Part shown: one piece after another, positions 1 to 11,544 of the stretch
Layout of the letters: each line of letters begins with the position of its first letter
Numbering within the stretch: position 1 is the stretch's first letter
Source: Lumbricus terrestris
Lineage: Eukaryota; Annelida; Clitellata; Crassiclitellata; Lumbricidae
Direction: 5' to 3'
NCBI GenBank assembly: GCA_949752735.1
Contig: OX457039.1
Coordinates: 49,265,555-49,329,554 of the forward strand
Length of the DNA stretch: 64,000 nucleotides
Notes under the pieces: generated by a model
What the model was told of the DNA's origin: nothing
The model's database searches: none
What the model saw: only the letters and a program-made list of their open reading frames with translations
Translations under genes and position numbers: made by a program

Positions 1-309
1 AGTCGACGCGTTTTTCATAAGACTATCTCATCATAAACTTCTTCCGAAATGAGACTCGATAAATTCCCTGTTGTTTATGCTCGCATTTATCTTACAGAAA
101 CTCCTCGGAGTCGACCGAAATCCGTGTGTGATTGCGCGTTTCGGTATTACAGTGTGTGCTGCAGTGTAAAGGTAATGACTCGGATAGGTCTAGACTTAAT
201 TTTAAATCAAAATATCTCCCACTCAACAATGTAATGAGTTTCGCAGCTGAGACGTCTATGCTGTTATTCTATGCCAGGACGCAGAGGATAAAAAGCCTGG
301 AGAATATAT
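1..309. other. Unique left flank of segment A
   Basis: This stretch has no counterpart elsewhere in the window. Homology to segment B begins at about position 310, within a CCTCTAGAACGGATCCC motif that recurs at 42525. Only short open frames without recognisable motifs are present, so I call no gene. Confidence 0.6.
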
Positions 310-2146
310 CCTCTAGAACGGATCCCATATGAAATGGAAACATCCGCACAAAATTATCCAGCGTTGCGACCCTTTTGAACCCGTGAAGGATAAATGAAGC
401 GATAAAAACTTGTAATCTCGAGGTTTATAATGCAGTGCCAAAACAAGCTTAAGCCGCGGGAACCAGCTTAGTTGCAATCGTTTTGCAGACAAAACACATC
501 GTTACAGACAAGTAAGAACTAACAGGGAACTAAGAGGATTTATCACTGGACAAAACTTCCAGCGATCTAATGGTCTGAAACGTCTGAATAATTAGACCTT
601 GGTAACTGGATTCAAGGAAAAAACGGAAACGGAAAATAATTTGCTTTTGTTACATCTGAAAATTTAATTTTAGCTTAAAAACCTTGCTCATGCAATTTTG
701 TCTTAATCTGCAAATAACACAACTTTATTAGTAGGCCAAAATTAATTTTTATAAGTGACATTAATCTACAACAGTAATTTTTTTTCTTATACTTTTGGTT
801 TAATAAGAAATTGAGAAAAATTGGAGGTAGGCCTATTGAAATCTTTTCCGATTTAAATTGTAAACATAAATCCGCATAAGTTTATGCTGATCGACATTAC
901 GCAAATAAAGTCTAATCAGAAGTAAAGACCATTGATGTGTGCTAAATTATATATTGTAAGCTTATATTTGTAGTTAAAATATTATTTATATAGGCCCAAG
1001 AATTTTAGATCAAAATTGCTCGTCTCTGTATTTCTCAAATGATGACTTAAACAATTACATACTGACCCTTTAGTTAGCCGAATCCTTGAAAGTACGGTGA
1101 AAACGTTTGGAATATCAGACAAAAATGAAATTAATGAAAATAATAGTAGACAGTAAATAAATAAAGTTACATAAACAATTAATACGGAAAGAAATGATGC
1201 GAAAAACAAAAAACCCGATTTTTTTATAGAATAAAAAACTCACTTTTTTGCAACTGTGACTTGAAGTCTGAACCTTTTAACTTCGTTATAAGTTGCGTTC
1301 AAAATCAAGGCATGTATAGTCATTTTATAATTTATAGTGTATACCCAACACGTTGCATTTCCATTGTCTTGAAACTTCTTTCAATAGACTATTGTGTTTC
1401 AACGTTTCTTGCTAATAGCTTGCGAAACACGGATGGTGATACTGACCAATGCGACGCACAAGTATAGGCCTAGTTTTTCTTTAAAGGAATCAGACGAGTA
1501 GGATAATATAGTCCAAATCTGTAGATCTAGCTGAGGCGTATATACGAACAGCATTTGGTTGTGAGACACAATCCTTCTCACATGAATCAATTGTCTATCG
1601 GCCGGTGATCCGAGAGAAAAAAAGAGAACGATTGACGGTCATCAGGATGATAAAATGTAGATACAGATATGATACACACGTTGGCTATATAGATCTATAT
1701 AAGTTTGTAGCCTACATTTACATAAATGCATAGCTTACCGGTAGGCCTATATTATGCTTAAGTACGTTTCTGATTATAGTTGCTATAGGCCTATGTTTTG
1801 TATTTTAACAACAAGCTTATTGAAAAGAACTAAACCGGCCTAAAGAAACATATTCGTATATAGATAAGTGAAGGTTAAGCTCTGCATACACTACAGTTCT
1901 CGTATTATAGTCTAATAAGAGTTATAGATCTATGCAAATCAAGCAATCGCTAATTTCAATTGTTAACCAGCTTTTGTCAAACATTTGGACAATACTGTCT
2001 GCATGCTTTTTCGTGTGCGTTATATTGTTATCAGTGATGAATGATGTAGAAATCTCATGCGTGGTGCATGTTCTTCCACAAAACACTTAAGCCAATTGCT
2101 TATTTTTCTTTTCTACGAAATGCAATGGACTCTATTGCAGTCTACA

Positions 2147-2149
<3 letters not shown>
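310..2149. other. Non-coding stretch of segment A
   Basis: AT-rich sequence with scattered TAGGCCTA words and no open frame with recognisable motifs. It is shared with 42525-45030, apart from one insert present only in the second copy (44063-44700). Confidence 0.6.

Positions 2150-2193
<44 letters not shown>
2150..2193 (+). repeat. (CTGT)n microsatellite
   Basis: About eleven tandem tetranucleotide units. The equivalent tract in segment B (45031-45053) has only about five units, so the locus differs in length between the two segments. Confidence 0.95.
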
Positions 2194-3118
2194 CGTTTTT
2201 CAACTTGACCATGTCTTTGCCTGCAATATCAAATGACGCAAATGAGTTGGCATAAAAGTTTGGTGTTCATCCGCACTTTTCACGGGCGATGGGTAAGAAT
2301 AAAGACGGATAGCGATCGATGGTTGGCAATCGTCTCTATAAATCAGTTTTGCACGTTCGACCGTAAACTTCTGTTAATTTAACAACGACGGATACTCGAT
2401 CTTGGTCTCACAGGTTCATTCTCTTCCAGATGCGATAAAAGCAATCTTCCTTTGACCACAAAGGTCCCACTACCGTCTACAATGCAGAATGCCCTTGATC
2501 CATCCTCTTAGGCGGAATGAATTAAAGCGTTTTCCTGTTGAATACATGCATGAACAGCTGAATATCACCGAAAACTTTCAAACTCAACAACAGTTATAGA
2601 TCTATCTATATTTCTCTTAGTGAGTCCTACTACTGTTTTTGACGAACCAAAAACAAAATGCAAAAAACCGCTAAAAAACGATCTTACTGAGTCACATCTC
2701 AAATAGATCTGATGGTTATAAAATAAACTTGATAATATTGCCAGATGATCGGGACGATTACGCTATTATTTAGAAAATAAACATGTACCAAAGTAGCTGC
2801 ACGTCACTGTGATATCATTTAGCAAGATGACTATCAAGTTGGTAAATAACAGAATTTAAGAATTCTTCAGATCAATAATTTCATACTAAAACAATAAAAT
2901 TTCCCCAAAAAATTAAAGGTACCAATAACACACAAAGATTGTATTCATTTAGGCCTACACTTCACGAACAAGATATGAATTTAAACTTTGTCTGTTATTG
3001 ACACCATGCTTATTGAGAGCTATGAAAAATCCGTTGATGAATGGAGATCGTCTCAATGGCAATTATTGTTCTGGTTCATTGAAAAGGCTAAGCCCCCTAA
3101 AAAAGGTTCATTGAAAAG

Positions 3119-3351
3119 AACCAATGGCCCCCAAATCCGGATTTTAACCCGATGGATTAGCAAGTGTGCAGAGATATGCTACCATGGAGAAACACCACAA
3201 TCTTCGGCCAAAACCAAGAGCGTTAAGAGAAATTATTGTCGCTTTGGAATTGACATGGGAAGCTTCACCTCTGGAGCACATTAACAGGGCCATCAAGAAC
3301 TTTACAAAGAGACTCAGAACAAGTGTGGGCACTAGTGGTGGAAATATTGAA
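3119..3351 (+). pseudogene. Tc1/mariner transposase C-terminal remnant
   Basis: One frame reads NPDFNPMD followed by a stop. This is the degenerate form of the conserved S-P-D-L-N-P-(M/L)-D motif around the catalytic acidic residue of Tc1/mariner (IS630-type DDE) transposases. A shifted frame then reads MEKHHNLRPKPRALREII and continues to NRAIKNFTKRL, the family's C-terminal end. A frameshift, stops and the downstream MITE insertion make it non-functional. The segment B copy is at 46019-46254. Confidence 0.75.
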
Positions 3352-3588
3352 CAGTGTTTACTCTAGGCTCCCTGCTTTGGGGAATCCAGGTTTCTAGAGG
3401 GGTAGGGACGAGGACAAACCATCGGTTGGCGGACGGTCAACCGCTGAAGCACGTGGCGCTGACCGGTGGAAGGTTCTCTACACTTGTCATCTCTCTTTTT
3501 CTGATGACCTTCTTTATGAAAAACCCAGTTGTTCAATTTGTCGTTTCTGGGGTGGGAACCCCCCCAGAGACGTCTAGATTAAACACTG
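3352..3588. mobile_element. hAT-type MITE, 237 bp
   Basis: The ends are inverted repeats (CAGTGTTTACTCTAG at left, CTAGATTAAACACTG at right). It interrupts the mariner transposase remnant, whose sequence resumes as CATTGAACACAAGTTGTGAAG. The flanks ATATTGAA and ACATTGAA look like a degenerated 8 bp target duplication, offset by one base. The segment B copy lies at 46255-46501. Confidence 0.65.
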
Positions 3589-4341
3589 CACATTGAACAC
3601 AAGTTGTGAAGCGCTGTCAAGTTTGATAGATAACAATAATTATTCACGAGTGACTCAATAAAATCTTTGTGTTCCATTTTGCGTTATGTCTGTAGATCGT
3701 CAAAAACAGTGAGTGAACTCACTAAAAGGGATATTTGGTAACTTTTATTCAATTTCAAATATTTGGTTTGGTATGGCTGTTGTACGTATAGGCCTACATG
3801 TATATGAATTGTCTTTAAGCGTGTAAGACCTAATTTAAAAATCCTTACTCCTTGCAAGGATATCGACGAGAACCTTCAACGGTTATTTTTTTGGTGGCCG
3901 ACGCTACATCTACATTCCTCTGTTCCTTTAATCAGATCGTTTCTTGACCTCGAGCGTTTCTTTTATTCTCTCCACTTTTTCTTTGTCCAAGATCTTTGTC
4001 TCCTAAGTAGCCATTAATCAAAAGATGAGTTGTTTGCAGCATGGAGTTTGTATACTGAGTCCCCTGGTGATAGCTCTGCAGCTGTATAATTGTAGCCACA
4101 GTCCGTTGTTGACTTCCATCCGCAAAGTACGCGTCCTTGACTGCCGTACATACAAATGACACGAAGGGCGATCCCTGGGTCATTAATTATACATTATGTC
4201 CATTACGTAATGCATCGCATATACGACTGAATTTCTGCACACGCATTTCAGGCATAGGTTACAAACAGTCTACACGTATCAGCTACACGAATTTCTCCAT
4301 ATGCATAATATATATTTAGTCACCTATGCGCATATAATATA

Positions 4342-5515
4342 CAGGGTGGGTCATAAAAAAGTAACCCCCTAAGTTTTTTACCCATATCTTTGCCAGAAGT
4401 AAGAATTTCGAAACGAAATTTTACAGACCTGAAGACAATTCATATTTGCACATGATGGCCAGATTTCATCAAAATATTTCAAACAGAACAAAAGTTATAT
4501 CACTTTTAGCGAGGTCACCCCTCGTTTTTTGACGATTTAAAAACGACGCGGAAAAAAATTAGGTTTTTTGCTAATATCTTGGCCAGAAGTAAGAATTTCT
4601 AAATGAAATTTTACGGACTTAAAGACAATTCATATTTACACATGATGGCCAGATTTCATCAAAATATTTCAAACACAACAAAAGTTATACCCCTTTTAGT
4701 GAGGCCACCCAACTTTTTTGACGATTCAAAAACGAAACGCAACAAAAAGTAGCAAAAACACGATTTTATTAAGTCTCATCTCAAATAACTGTTGTCAAAT
4801 GAACTTGGTAGTGCTTCACAACTTGTGTTCAATGTGCCCACCACCAGTGCCAAAATTTCTTTTGAGTCTCTTTACAAAGTTCTTGATGGGCCTGTTGATT
4901 AATCCGACAGATTCCTTATTTACCAATTTGACTGTCATCTTGCTAAGTGACTTCCCAGTGACGCGCAGCTTCGCTGGTGCCCTGTTTATTTTTTAAAATA
5001 GTAATAACAATGATCATCTGGCAGAATCAAGGCTATTTGATAAAAAAAATATTTGAGATGACACTTAATAAAATTGTTTTTGTTAATTTTTGTTGCGTTA
5101 CCCTACTGAATCGTCAAAAAACGGTGGTGGCCTCACTGAATGTGCTATAACTTTTGATCAGTTTGAAATATTTTGATGAAATCTGGCCATCATGTGTAGA
5201 TATGAATTGTCTTTAAGCCTGTAAAATATCATTTCGATATTCTTACTTTTGGCCAAGATATTGGCCAGAATAATTGAATTGATTTTTTGATACGTTTTGT
5301 TGCGTCGCGTTTTTTGAATCGACAAAAAACGGTTGGTGGATTCACTAAAAGTGGTATAACTTTTGTTCTGTTTGAAATATTTTATTGAAATCTGGCCATA
5401 ATGTGTAAATATGAATTGTCTATAAGCCTGTAAAATTTCATTACGAAATTCTTACATCTGGTCAATATATGGGTAAAAAAACCGTAGGGGGTTACTTTTG
5501 TATGGCCCCACCCTG
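4342..5515. mobile_element. Non-autonomous Tc1/mariner element, 1174 bp, segment A only
   Basis: The ends are CAGGGTGGGTCATAAAAAAG and its approximate inverse CTTTTGTATGGCCCCACCCTG, flanked by TA on both sides (4340-4341 and 5516-5517). Segment B has an unoccupied site with a single TA at 47252-47253. Each arm consists of two tandem modules of about 190 bp. On the minus strand the centre keeps a transposase N-terminal piece (MTVKLVNKES) joined directly to a C-terminal piece (INRPIKNFVKRLKR), so the catalytic core is deleted. It depends on a transposase supplied elsewhere. Confidence 0.9.
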
Positions 5516-5533
5516 TACATAGATCTATATGTA

Positions 5534-5750
5534 CAGGGGTGGATCCAGGGTGCCAATCCCGCCATGGCTCCCCCATTAATTTTTTTATATTTTTGATCAG
5601 CTATTCTGGCTTGGAAAGTTGACGTGGCCCCCAAAATGGTATCTTTTTTGGGGAATCCTAGACAAATGACTAAAAAAGTCATCAGATTTTTCGGCGACCA
5701 AGACGAAAATTTTGCCCCTCACCCTTCGAAAATTTATGCATCCGCACTTG
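5534..5750. mobile_element. hAT-like MITE, CAGGGGYGGATCCAGG family
   Basis: It starts CAGGGGTGGATCCAGGG and ends ATGCATCCGCACTTG, the diverged inverse. It belongs to the same family as 6826-7208 and 30252-30575, and segment B has a copy at 47268-47485. No clear target-site duplication remains. Confidence 0.65.
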
Positions 5751-6825
5751 CATAGGAAATATATGTGAGAACATATAAAAACCGATTACATTAGGCTGAC
5801 TGGATATACATGTATCTTTGCTATTCATGCGCTGGATATACACATATACATGAAAAACCAGGCAAAGGTACATTATAGGCATATAGGAAGATGCGAGAAC
5901 AATAACACTTGCCTCATGTCCATCACTTCTTGCTCTTCTGGGTGTTGCAGGGCTTCGTAGATTTATTAACAATGACCTTTGCACCGATCGCGTATTTTTC
6001 ATTCGTTACAATCATGTCAAACGTATGACAGATAAATTAACCTGAACTCTGGATTTGTATGGCAGGCGATCAGATAGCGAGGGAAACGTCCTGTGCGTCA
6101 CGTTAAGCTTGTATCACAATATTGCAGAAGATGCGAATGTCCTCATTTCTGATAAATTTTTAGATTTCTTATTTGCAAGAAGCAATCACAATAATTATAG
6201 AAGAGTCCATTTCCTTCTTTTTTTAGAGATAACAAATAATTATCAGTGACGAATAGATAAAAGTAGAATAATTCTTTTCGAATGCCACTGCGAACTGCTT
6301 CCGGTCTGTAATTCAGACAATAGAATAATATTATGATGGTGCTGATCATAATTATATACATGTATGGGCCTACATCGTTTAATTTTGTGATTGTTCGTTT
6401 GGGAGAGTGCTTTACCCGGAAAGAATATCGTAATCACTGTTAAAAAATGGATCAGACACATTTCAACGCTATCATGCATTCGTCATTAGGCCTACCACAG
6501 CGAAAGTCTATACCCGAGAAAGTTCATTTATCTAACTGCAGGTTATTTGCTTGTGAAAATTATCATGATTGTGTCTCGAGTTAAAACTTTTAAATCACGT
6601 GCTTTCTGGATAATTGGAAATTTTCTCAGCTGCGTTAATTACAATTTGTAACCTTTACTGCTATAACCTTAAAACCAATACGTGCGCCCATAATAGCCAT
6701 ATAGTTCGGCGATATAATACTTAAAAAGTTATGCGCTCATCAATTTTCAGACAGTTGAGTGATTTTAGAACTGGAGTTATGTAATGAAAATGCGGTGGTC
6801 TTGGTCTCCTGGTGATAGGTCTGGA
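5751..6825. other. Non-coding stretch of segment A
   Basis: I see no motif-bearing open frame. The stretch is shared with 47486-48518, with frequent small indels. Confidence 0.55.
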
Positions 6826-7208
6826 CAGGGGCGGATCCAGGGGGCCAATCCGGCCATGCGCCCCCCCCCCATTAAAAGATTTCTTTATTTTTGACAAGCT
6901 CGGAAAGTTGACGTGGCCCCCTCATGTGTAATTCCGTAGGCCCTCCCCACACCCACCGGAAGTCCGCACACGAAGTCCATACGACTAAAAAAATAAATAA
7001 ATAAAAAAGTCATCAACTTTTATGGCGGATAAAATATGGTATCTTTTTCTTGTGAATTGGAGAGACAAATGACTAAAAAAGAAGACAAATGGCTGTTAAA
7101 AAGGTCATCAGATTTTTCGACGACCAAGACCAAGACGAAAATTTGTCCCTGTCCCGAGAGAAAAAATTTGTGACGCCCCTTTTTGGAAAATTTCTGCATC
7201 CGCCCTTG
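6826..7208. mobile_element. hAT-type MITE, 383 bp, with 8 bp TSD
   Basis: It starts CAGGGGCGGATCCAGGG and ends GCATCCGCCCTTG. It is bounded by the perfect 8 bp direct repeat GGTCTGGA at 6818-6825 and 7209-7216. An 8 bp duplication with CAGGG-type ends is the hAT superfamily signature. It has no transposase. The segment B orthologue is 48519-48891 with the same duplication, so the insertion predates the A/B split. Confidence 0.9.
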
Positions 7209-7479
7209 GGTCTGGATGAGTTAATTTGTCCGGATACAATGCTGAGGACAAAGAAACTGGTGCGGACATTTGAGGTATATAGATTGTGGATGCAGCTGTA
7301 AAGTCAAGTAGGGTCAAATGCAGCTTATAATAGGTCACGAATTTGCACGAATGAAGGGCACATCGAGAGGTTGGAGGTGAGATCATAGAAGGAGAAATGT
7401 GGGTCAAAATTAATGACAAAACTGTTGCACTTTGAGGTGAAAGTAAGAGTTGTAGTTGGTGAGTAGGTTCATGGAAGGC

Positions 7480-7634
7480 AGGGGCGGCGCCAGGATTTCA
7501 GTTTTTTTGGGGGGGCGGAAGCCTCCCGGATGAAATTTTCCATTTTCACCCGCCAAATATAAAAAATCCGGATGGCCTTTTTTAGGGGGCTTAGCCTTTT
7601 ATAGAGGGGCTTAGTCCCCCTAGCCCCCTAGCTG
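7480..7634. mobile_element. Small hAT-type MITE, 155 bp
   Basis: It starts CAGGGGCGGCGCCAGG and has the perfect 8 bp direct repeat ATGGAAGG on both sides (7472-7479 and 7635-7642). The right terminus has lost about ten bases relative to the B copy (49177-49338), which still ends GCGCCGCCACTG. It has no coding capacity. Confidence 0.85.
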
Positions 7635-7642
7635 ATGGAAGG

Positions 7643-8543
7643 AACAAGGCATGAGCTTAAAATCAGTCGCTCTTTGTTTTGCTGTGCATGCAAAATCGCA
7701 TTTGCATCAGATGGTTATTTTCGGCGTCATTCTCTTTTAACTCTCGATTACAATGCATCGGTCAGTTTCTATGATGCTCTTACGTGTTGAATGCTGGTGG
7801 CACAAGCACGCAACAGAGCAGCAACAAAACAGGAGGTTGTCTGCTAAAGACACATCTCGGGTCTAATTAATTTGGAAGTGAGAGCTGTTTACTTACAGCT
7901 GGACCCGTCTTTTCTTATGCGTGCTTCGACTGAGCTGTGACCGGTATAGCATGCCGTGAGTTTATCAACACTGACCGTTTAGGTAATATGGTCTTTGACT
8001 GGATGCATCTGCAAGTCAACAGAACCGTCGCCTAAAATCAAGGCTCCGACGATGGGAGCGAGGAACGTATACATAAGAATATAGGCATAGCATTCGGGAC
8101 ATTTAATTCACTAGAGACCTCACCAGACTCGGTCCAGTTTTAAAGGCACGCGAGATGCGTGTCTGGTTTAGAATTGAATAAAAGTCTGCCTTAGCTATAA
8201 TATTGTATATACCCTGAAAATGGGATAGACTGAATGCACTTTTGAGATCTACATGTAGGCCTATACTTTATGTAGGCCTATTTTGAAGCGCACTGTCTAT
8301 TATTACTGCCTAGTAAATAGTAATCGTAGGCCAGTAAACGCATACGCGTTCTTTCAGGTGTCAGAAGTGGTGCATGTGCATGATGTTTGAAGCGCATTTT
8401 TTTCGATTGTATTCGCGTAAACGAAGCCTCGCGTAATATAGTTATGCCTGTCACAGGAATGTTTACAGAAAAGATCAACAGAACTCTTTAGCTCAAATAA
8501 GATTTTATTTAAATATTCCAACTGACTATTAGGCTAAGTTTGC
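7643..8543. other. Non-coding stretch of segment A
   Basis: I recognise nothing here. It is shared with 49347-50398, apart from a B-only insert near 50050-50222. Confidence 0.55.
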
Positions 8544-8605
8544 GATGCCTTAAACACATATTGGGGCCTATACACGCGTAGGCCCCAATATGTGTTTAAG
8601 GCATC
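8544..8605. repeat. Perfect 27-bp inverted repeat (hairpin)
   Basis: The left arm 8544-8570 and right arm 8579-8605 are exact reverse complements, beginning GATGCCTTAAACAC, with the 8-nt loop TACACGCG. The B copy at 50399-50460 carries several unpaired substitutions. It lies immediately left of a mariner relic. Confidence 0.95.
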
Positions 8606-8680
8606 ACGATTTTTTGGCATATCAGAAATGCCGAATTTTCTTTTGGGAATGAACTTCTCCACTTTATATACATTGAGAAA

Positions 8681-8932
8681 GCCAATTGCCCCAAATCTCC
8701 GGATTTGAACCCGATGGATTGATAATCAATTGCGGAGAGCTATATGATGAAGAAATATCACAATCTGCAACCAAAACCAGGAGCGGTAAGAGAATTGATG
8801 GGCGCATTGGAGTTGATATGGGAAGATTTGCCTTTGGAACGCATCAACAGGGCCATAAAGAACTTTGCAAAGAGACTCAAAAAAGAAGTTTTGGCACTGG
8901 TGGTGGGCACATTGAACACAAGTTGTGAAGCA
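8681..8932 (+). pseudogene. Tc1/mariner transposase C-terminal fragment
   Basis: The frame reads KSPDLNPMD, two stops, then MMKKYHNLQPKPGAVREL through LIWEDLPLERINRAIKNFAK to the end. SPDLNPMD is the conserved motif around the last catalytic acidic residue of Tc1/mariner transposases. The C-terminal block matches the other relics in this window (3119-3351, 27850-28640). Two in-frame stops and the lack of an N-terminal two-thirds make it a pseudogene. The segment B copy is at 50536-50777. Confidence 0.85.
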
Positions 8933-9214
8933 CCAACAAGTTCATTTCACAACAGTTATTTGAAATATGACTTGATAAAATCGGGTTTTTGTCACTTTTT
9001 GCTGCGCTACGTTTTTGAATTCTAGTCAAAAAACGGTGGGCGGCCTCACTAAAAGTGGTGTAACTTTTATTCTGTTCGAAATATATTGATGAATTATGGC
9101 CATCATGTGTAAGTATGAATTGCCTATAAGCCTGTAAAATTTCATTTTGAAATTCTTACTTTTGGTCAAGATATTGGCTAAAAACCTATAGGTGGGTCTT
9201 TTTTGCGCACCCTG
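8681..9214 (+). mobile_element. 5'-truncated Tc1/mariner element
   Basis: It starts within transposase coding sequence and runs through the 3' terminal module (CACTAAAAGTGGTGTAACTT and onward) to the canonical end GCGCACCCTG at 9214. No matching left terminus is present, so at least the 5' half is missing. The B copy spans 50536-51058. Confidence 0.8.
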
Positions 9215-9224
9215 CATGTATATT

Positions 9225-9456
9225 TACTTCGGTCACATCATGAGAAAGAAGGGAACATGCATAGAGAAAGAGATCATGCATGCAGGGAACAATTCCGGGA
9301 GGTAGAGGAAGAGGAAGGCCAAGAACGAATTGTCTGGACAACATAAAGACATGGACGGGCTTGCAAATGGGAGAAATGCTAAGAATGACGAAGGACAGGA
9401 ATCGTTGGAGGAACATCGTGCATGATGCGGCCGAACCTCGTACCGAGGATGGCTAG
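9225..9456 (+). pseudogene. 3' end of a LINE reverse-transcriptase ORF
   Basis: The frame starts YFGHIMRKKGTCIEKEIM. After a frameshift it reads GRGRGRPRTNCLDNIK, then WTGLQMGEMLRM, DRNRWRNIV and AAEPRTEDG before a TAG stop. This (Y)FGH-R, GRPR-W-D-I, DR-RWR pattern is the C-terminal tail of non-LTR retrotransposon ORF2 proteins, beyond the RT domain. Only about 75 codons remain and the frameshift inactivates it. It directly abuts the end of the mariner relic at 9214. The same fragment with the same lesion is at 51069-51300. I cannot name the clade from so short a tail. Confidence 0.75.
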
Positions 9457-10337
9457 GAACAGAACAGTACAGCATGTATATAATATATATATATAATTAT
9501 AATTATTATATAGGCAATAGTCATTCATTTATATAATTATCCAGTCATCACCTAACATTAATGTCATTGCATCTTTCATGCATTGAAAATATTAGAAGAC
9601 GCTACACTGCTTCTCTTTCCTATATATTCCTGTTTAGCATTAATGCGTTGTCATATGATCAGACCTAGGCCTATGCCGTCTAGGCCTAAGCTTAATGTTC
9701 ACAGCCCACGCGAGATGACAATCCTTACCGCAGAACTTATAAAAAAATAATCCCCGGTTGCAAGAACGGCGAACATAATCTGCTGCGAAACGACCATTAT
9801 CGAAAAGCTGCATGCACGTGGAAGACAAGTAAGTGGTGAAGATGCGAAAAAGAATAATCTACCTCATACTCTGCTAAAAAAAAGGCGCATAATAAACTGA
9901 GAATTCAGGGAAGAACAGACTGCAGACCATTAAACATCGTGCAGACGAGCGATAATGAACTCGTGTTATTGCATATAGCAGCAACCATTGTGACCACAAG
10001 TCGTAGGAATTGAAATGCGAATGTATGGCAGCTAAGGCAATCAATTGTAGCCTATATTGGACGCCTCTATACATCCACGTAGGCTACATTCGACTGGCTG
10101 GACGTTAGGTTTATTGGACAAATCTAGGTGCAATAACATCAGTTCAACAGACAGTCCCTCCTGTCTGAAAAACCCGGTTCGATGGATGCGAACTGTTTGT
10201 TGATTCTCGTCTAAAATCGGGAATCCGATGGTAACGTATATGCTAATCCTGCACGGGAAAAAACTCGGAAGCTGGAGCTAACGGAATGCAGCATGGCTAC
10301 AATTTCCAATTCCAATCTCGGACAATTCCAGAAGTCA
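9457..10337. other. Non-coding stretch of segment A
   Basis: It contains a short (TA)n run near 9478-9500. I see no gene. It is nearly identical to 51301-52192. Confidence 0.55.
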
Positions 10338-10340
10338 CGT

Positions 10341-10747
10341 AAATAAACTTCTTCTGCAGTCCACGGTGTCCGCGTCTGACGCTGTATATATGTACGCCGC
10401 GTCTATTTCCCGTAGGCCTACGTGAAATTAGCCTCATTTGCATTGGTGATCATTGTATACCCGAGTTCGACGACGACGACGAAGAAGAAGAAGCCAATGC
10501 ACAAATGGACGCGGCTACTTGTCTGAATGCTGCTGCTGCTGCTGCTGCTGCGACTGCGTGTTCAGCGGATGGATCATTAGCCTTAGCCGCATCCTTTCGA
10601 ATCTGTTGTTTACGCGGCCTTTGGGTGCCGCAATGGACATCCTTCCTGGACCCTAAATCACTGACGGGGCCAAACGACCGACCACTGTATATTATGCCAT
10701 TCAACAGATTAGATACTTTGCTGCATGAAGGGGAAATAGATTTCTAA
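10341..10747 (+). other. Conserved alanine-rich open frame, possible host exon
   Basis: A frame is open from just after a TAA near 10340 to a TAA at 10745-10747, about 134 codons. It contains an acidic run (EFDDDDEEEEA), a first Met at 10505 (MDAATCLN), an alanine tract of eight residues, and a tail reading FNRLDTLLHEGEIDF. The minus strand is also open (LLNGIIYSGRSFGPVS and onward) downstream of an acceptor-like CTCTCAATTTTAG. Segment B (52193-52596) keeps both frames and shortens the alanine tract by exactly 6 nt. The pattern is consistent with coding on one strand but could be a GCT repeat in non-coding DNA. I recognise no domain. Confidence 0.3.
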
Positions 10748-10966
10748 AATTGAGAGTAATTCCTCCCCGATCGCCGAGATAATGACAAGGGAGAAGATTC
10801 TGAGAATTGCGCACGTACCTTGGTATATAAGTGGGAAAAAAGCATCGCTTCTGTCTGCAGTCTCTCTATTTTGACCAAAATAAGCTATCGTATAAAGAAG
10901 AGAGAACGACAAGCATAATGATGTAAATTTGGCGACGAAGACTGCAATTCTTATCCGCAATATAAA

Positions 10967-11074
10967 AAACGACGACGACGACGACGATGATGATGAAGTT
11001 GATGACTAAATATATATTATATATATTATATATATATGTATATATATATATTATATATATACATATATATATAT
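10967..11074. repeat. (GAC/GAT)n followed by (TA)n microsatellite
   Basis: ACGACGACG/GATGATGAT repeats run into a TA-rich tract that ends directly at the retrotransposon LTR. In B (52818-52886) the TA tract is shorter. The retrotransposon inserted into this tract. Confidence 0.9.
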
Positions 11075-11541
11075 TGTGAGCCTATCTCAACTTACACTTA
11101 ACTTCGGTAGCTAATGGCTAGTTATAAGTAGGCCTATCTACAGTTCTTTAACTTGTTACGGAAGACAAACACAATTCTCTCTCTATTTCTGTGTCTTATT
11201 AAAATCCATCAACCGCAAGGAAACATAAACGACACGACAATGACTGTATCAAAACAAACACAAACTCAACGTTAAGACAACTCCGCCATCTTATTAAAAC
11301 TCTCTCTCACTACCTTCATTATACACGCCTTCTACACACGACTGGCACACCTACACAAGCCTATCTCATTCTTAGCGTACACATCTCCTTCAGCCGCTCT
11401 GTCCGTCTCTCTGTCCCTGTCGCTCTTGCTCTCAGGCGTACGCGGCGCCGCTGCAACTTTCCCGCCATTCAACCGCCTAGCTGGCCTGCCTGTACGCTCA
11501 ACAATTAGCTGACCATTCAAGGTTATACAAATTAGCTCACA
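11075..11541 (-). repeat. 3' LTR of retrotransposon copy 1
   Basis: 467 bp, beginning TGTGAGCCTATCTC and ending TTAGCTCACA on the plus strand, with 7-bp inverted termini. It carries GCCGCTGCAAC where both LTRs of copy 2 carry GCCGCTACAAC. It lies directly downstream, in element sense, of the polypurine tract. Confidence 0.95.
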
Positions 11542-11544
11542 TTA

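Larger units (their letters stand above)
2610..3900 (+). mobile_element. Eroded Tc1/mariner-type element (segment A)
   Basis: Both sides carry diverged forms of the terminal modules seen in the better preserved elements at 4342-5515 and 21539-22681, for example phrases like AAAAGTTATAACTTTTGTTC and GACGATTCAAAAACG variants. A transposase C-terminal remnant lies in the middle, interrupted by a small hAT-type insertion at 3352-3588. It is present in both segments, so it predates their separation. The outer limits are approximate. Confidence 0.6.

Noticed and set aside
1..330. Cloning-vector polylinker (GTCGACGCG, TCTAGA, GGATCC, CATATG words)
   Set aside because: The sites are spread out, and the second set recurs in segment B with natural divergence; chance occurrence.
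11332..11520. 62-codon frame (MNGQLIVERTGRPARR...) in the LTRs
   Set aside because: Present only because the LTR is repeated; no domain and no sign of translation. It is conserved only as part of the LTR.
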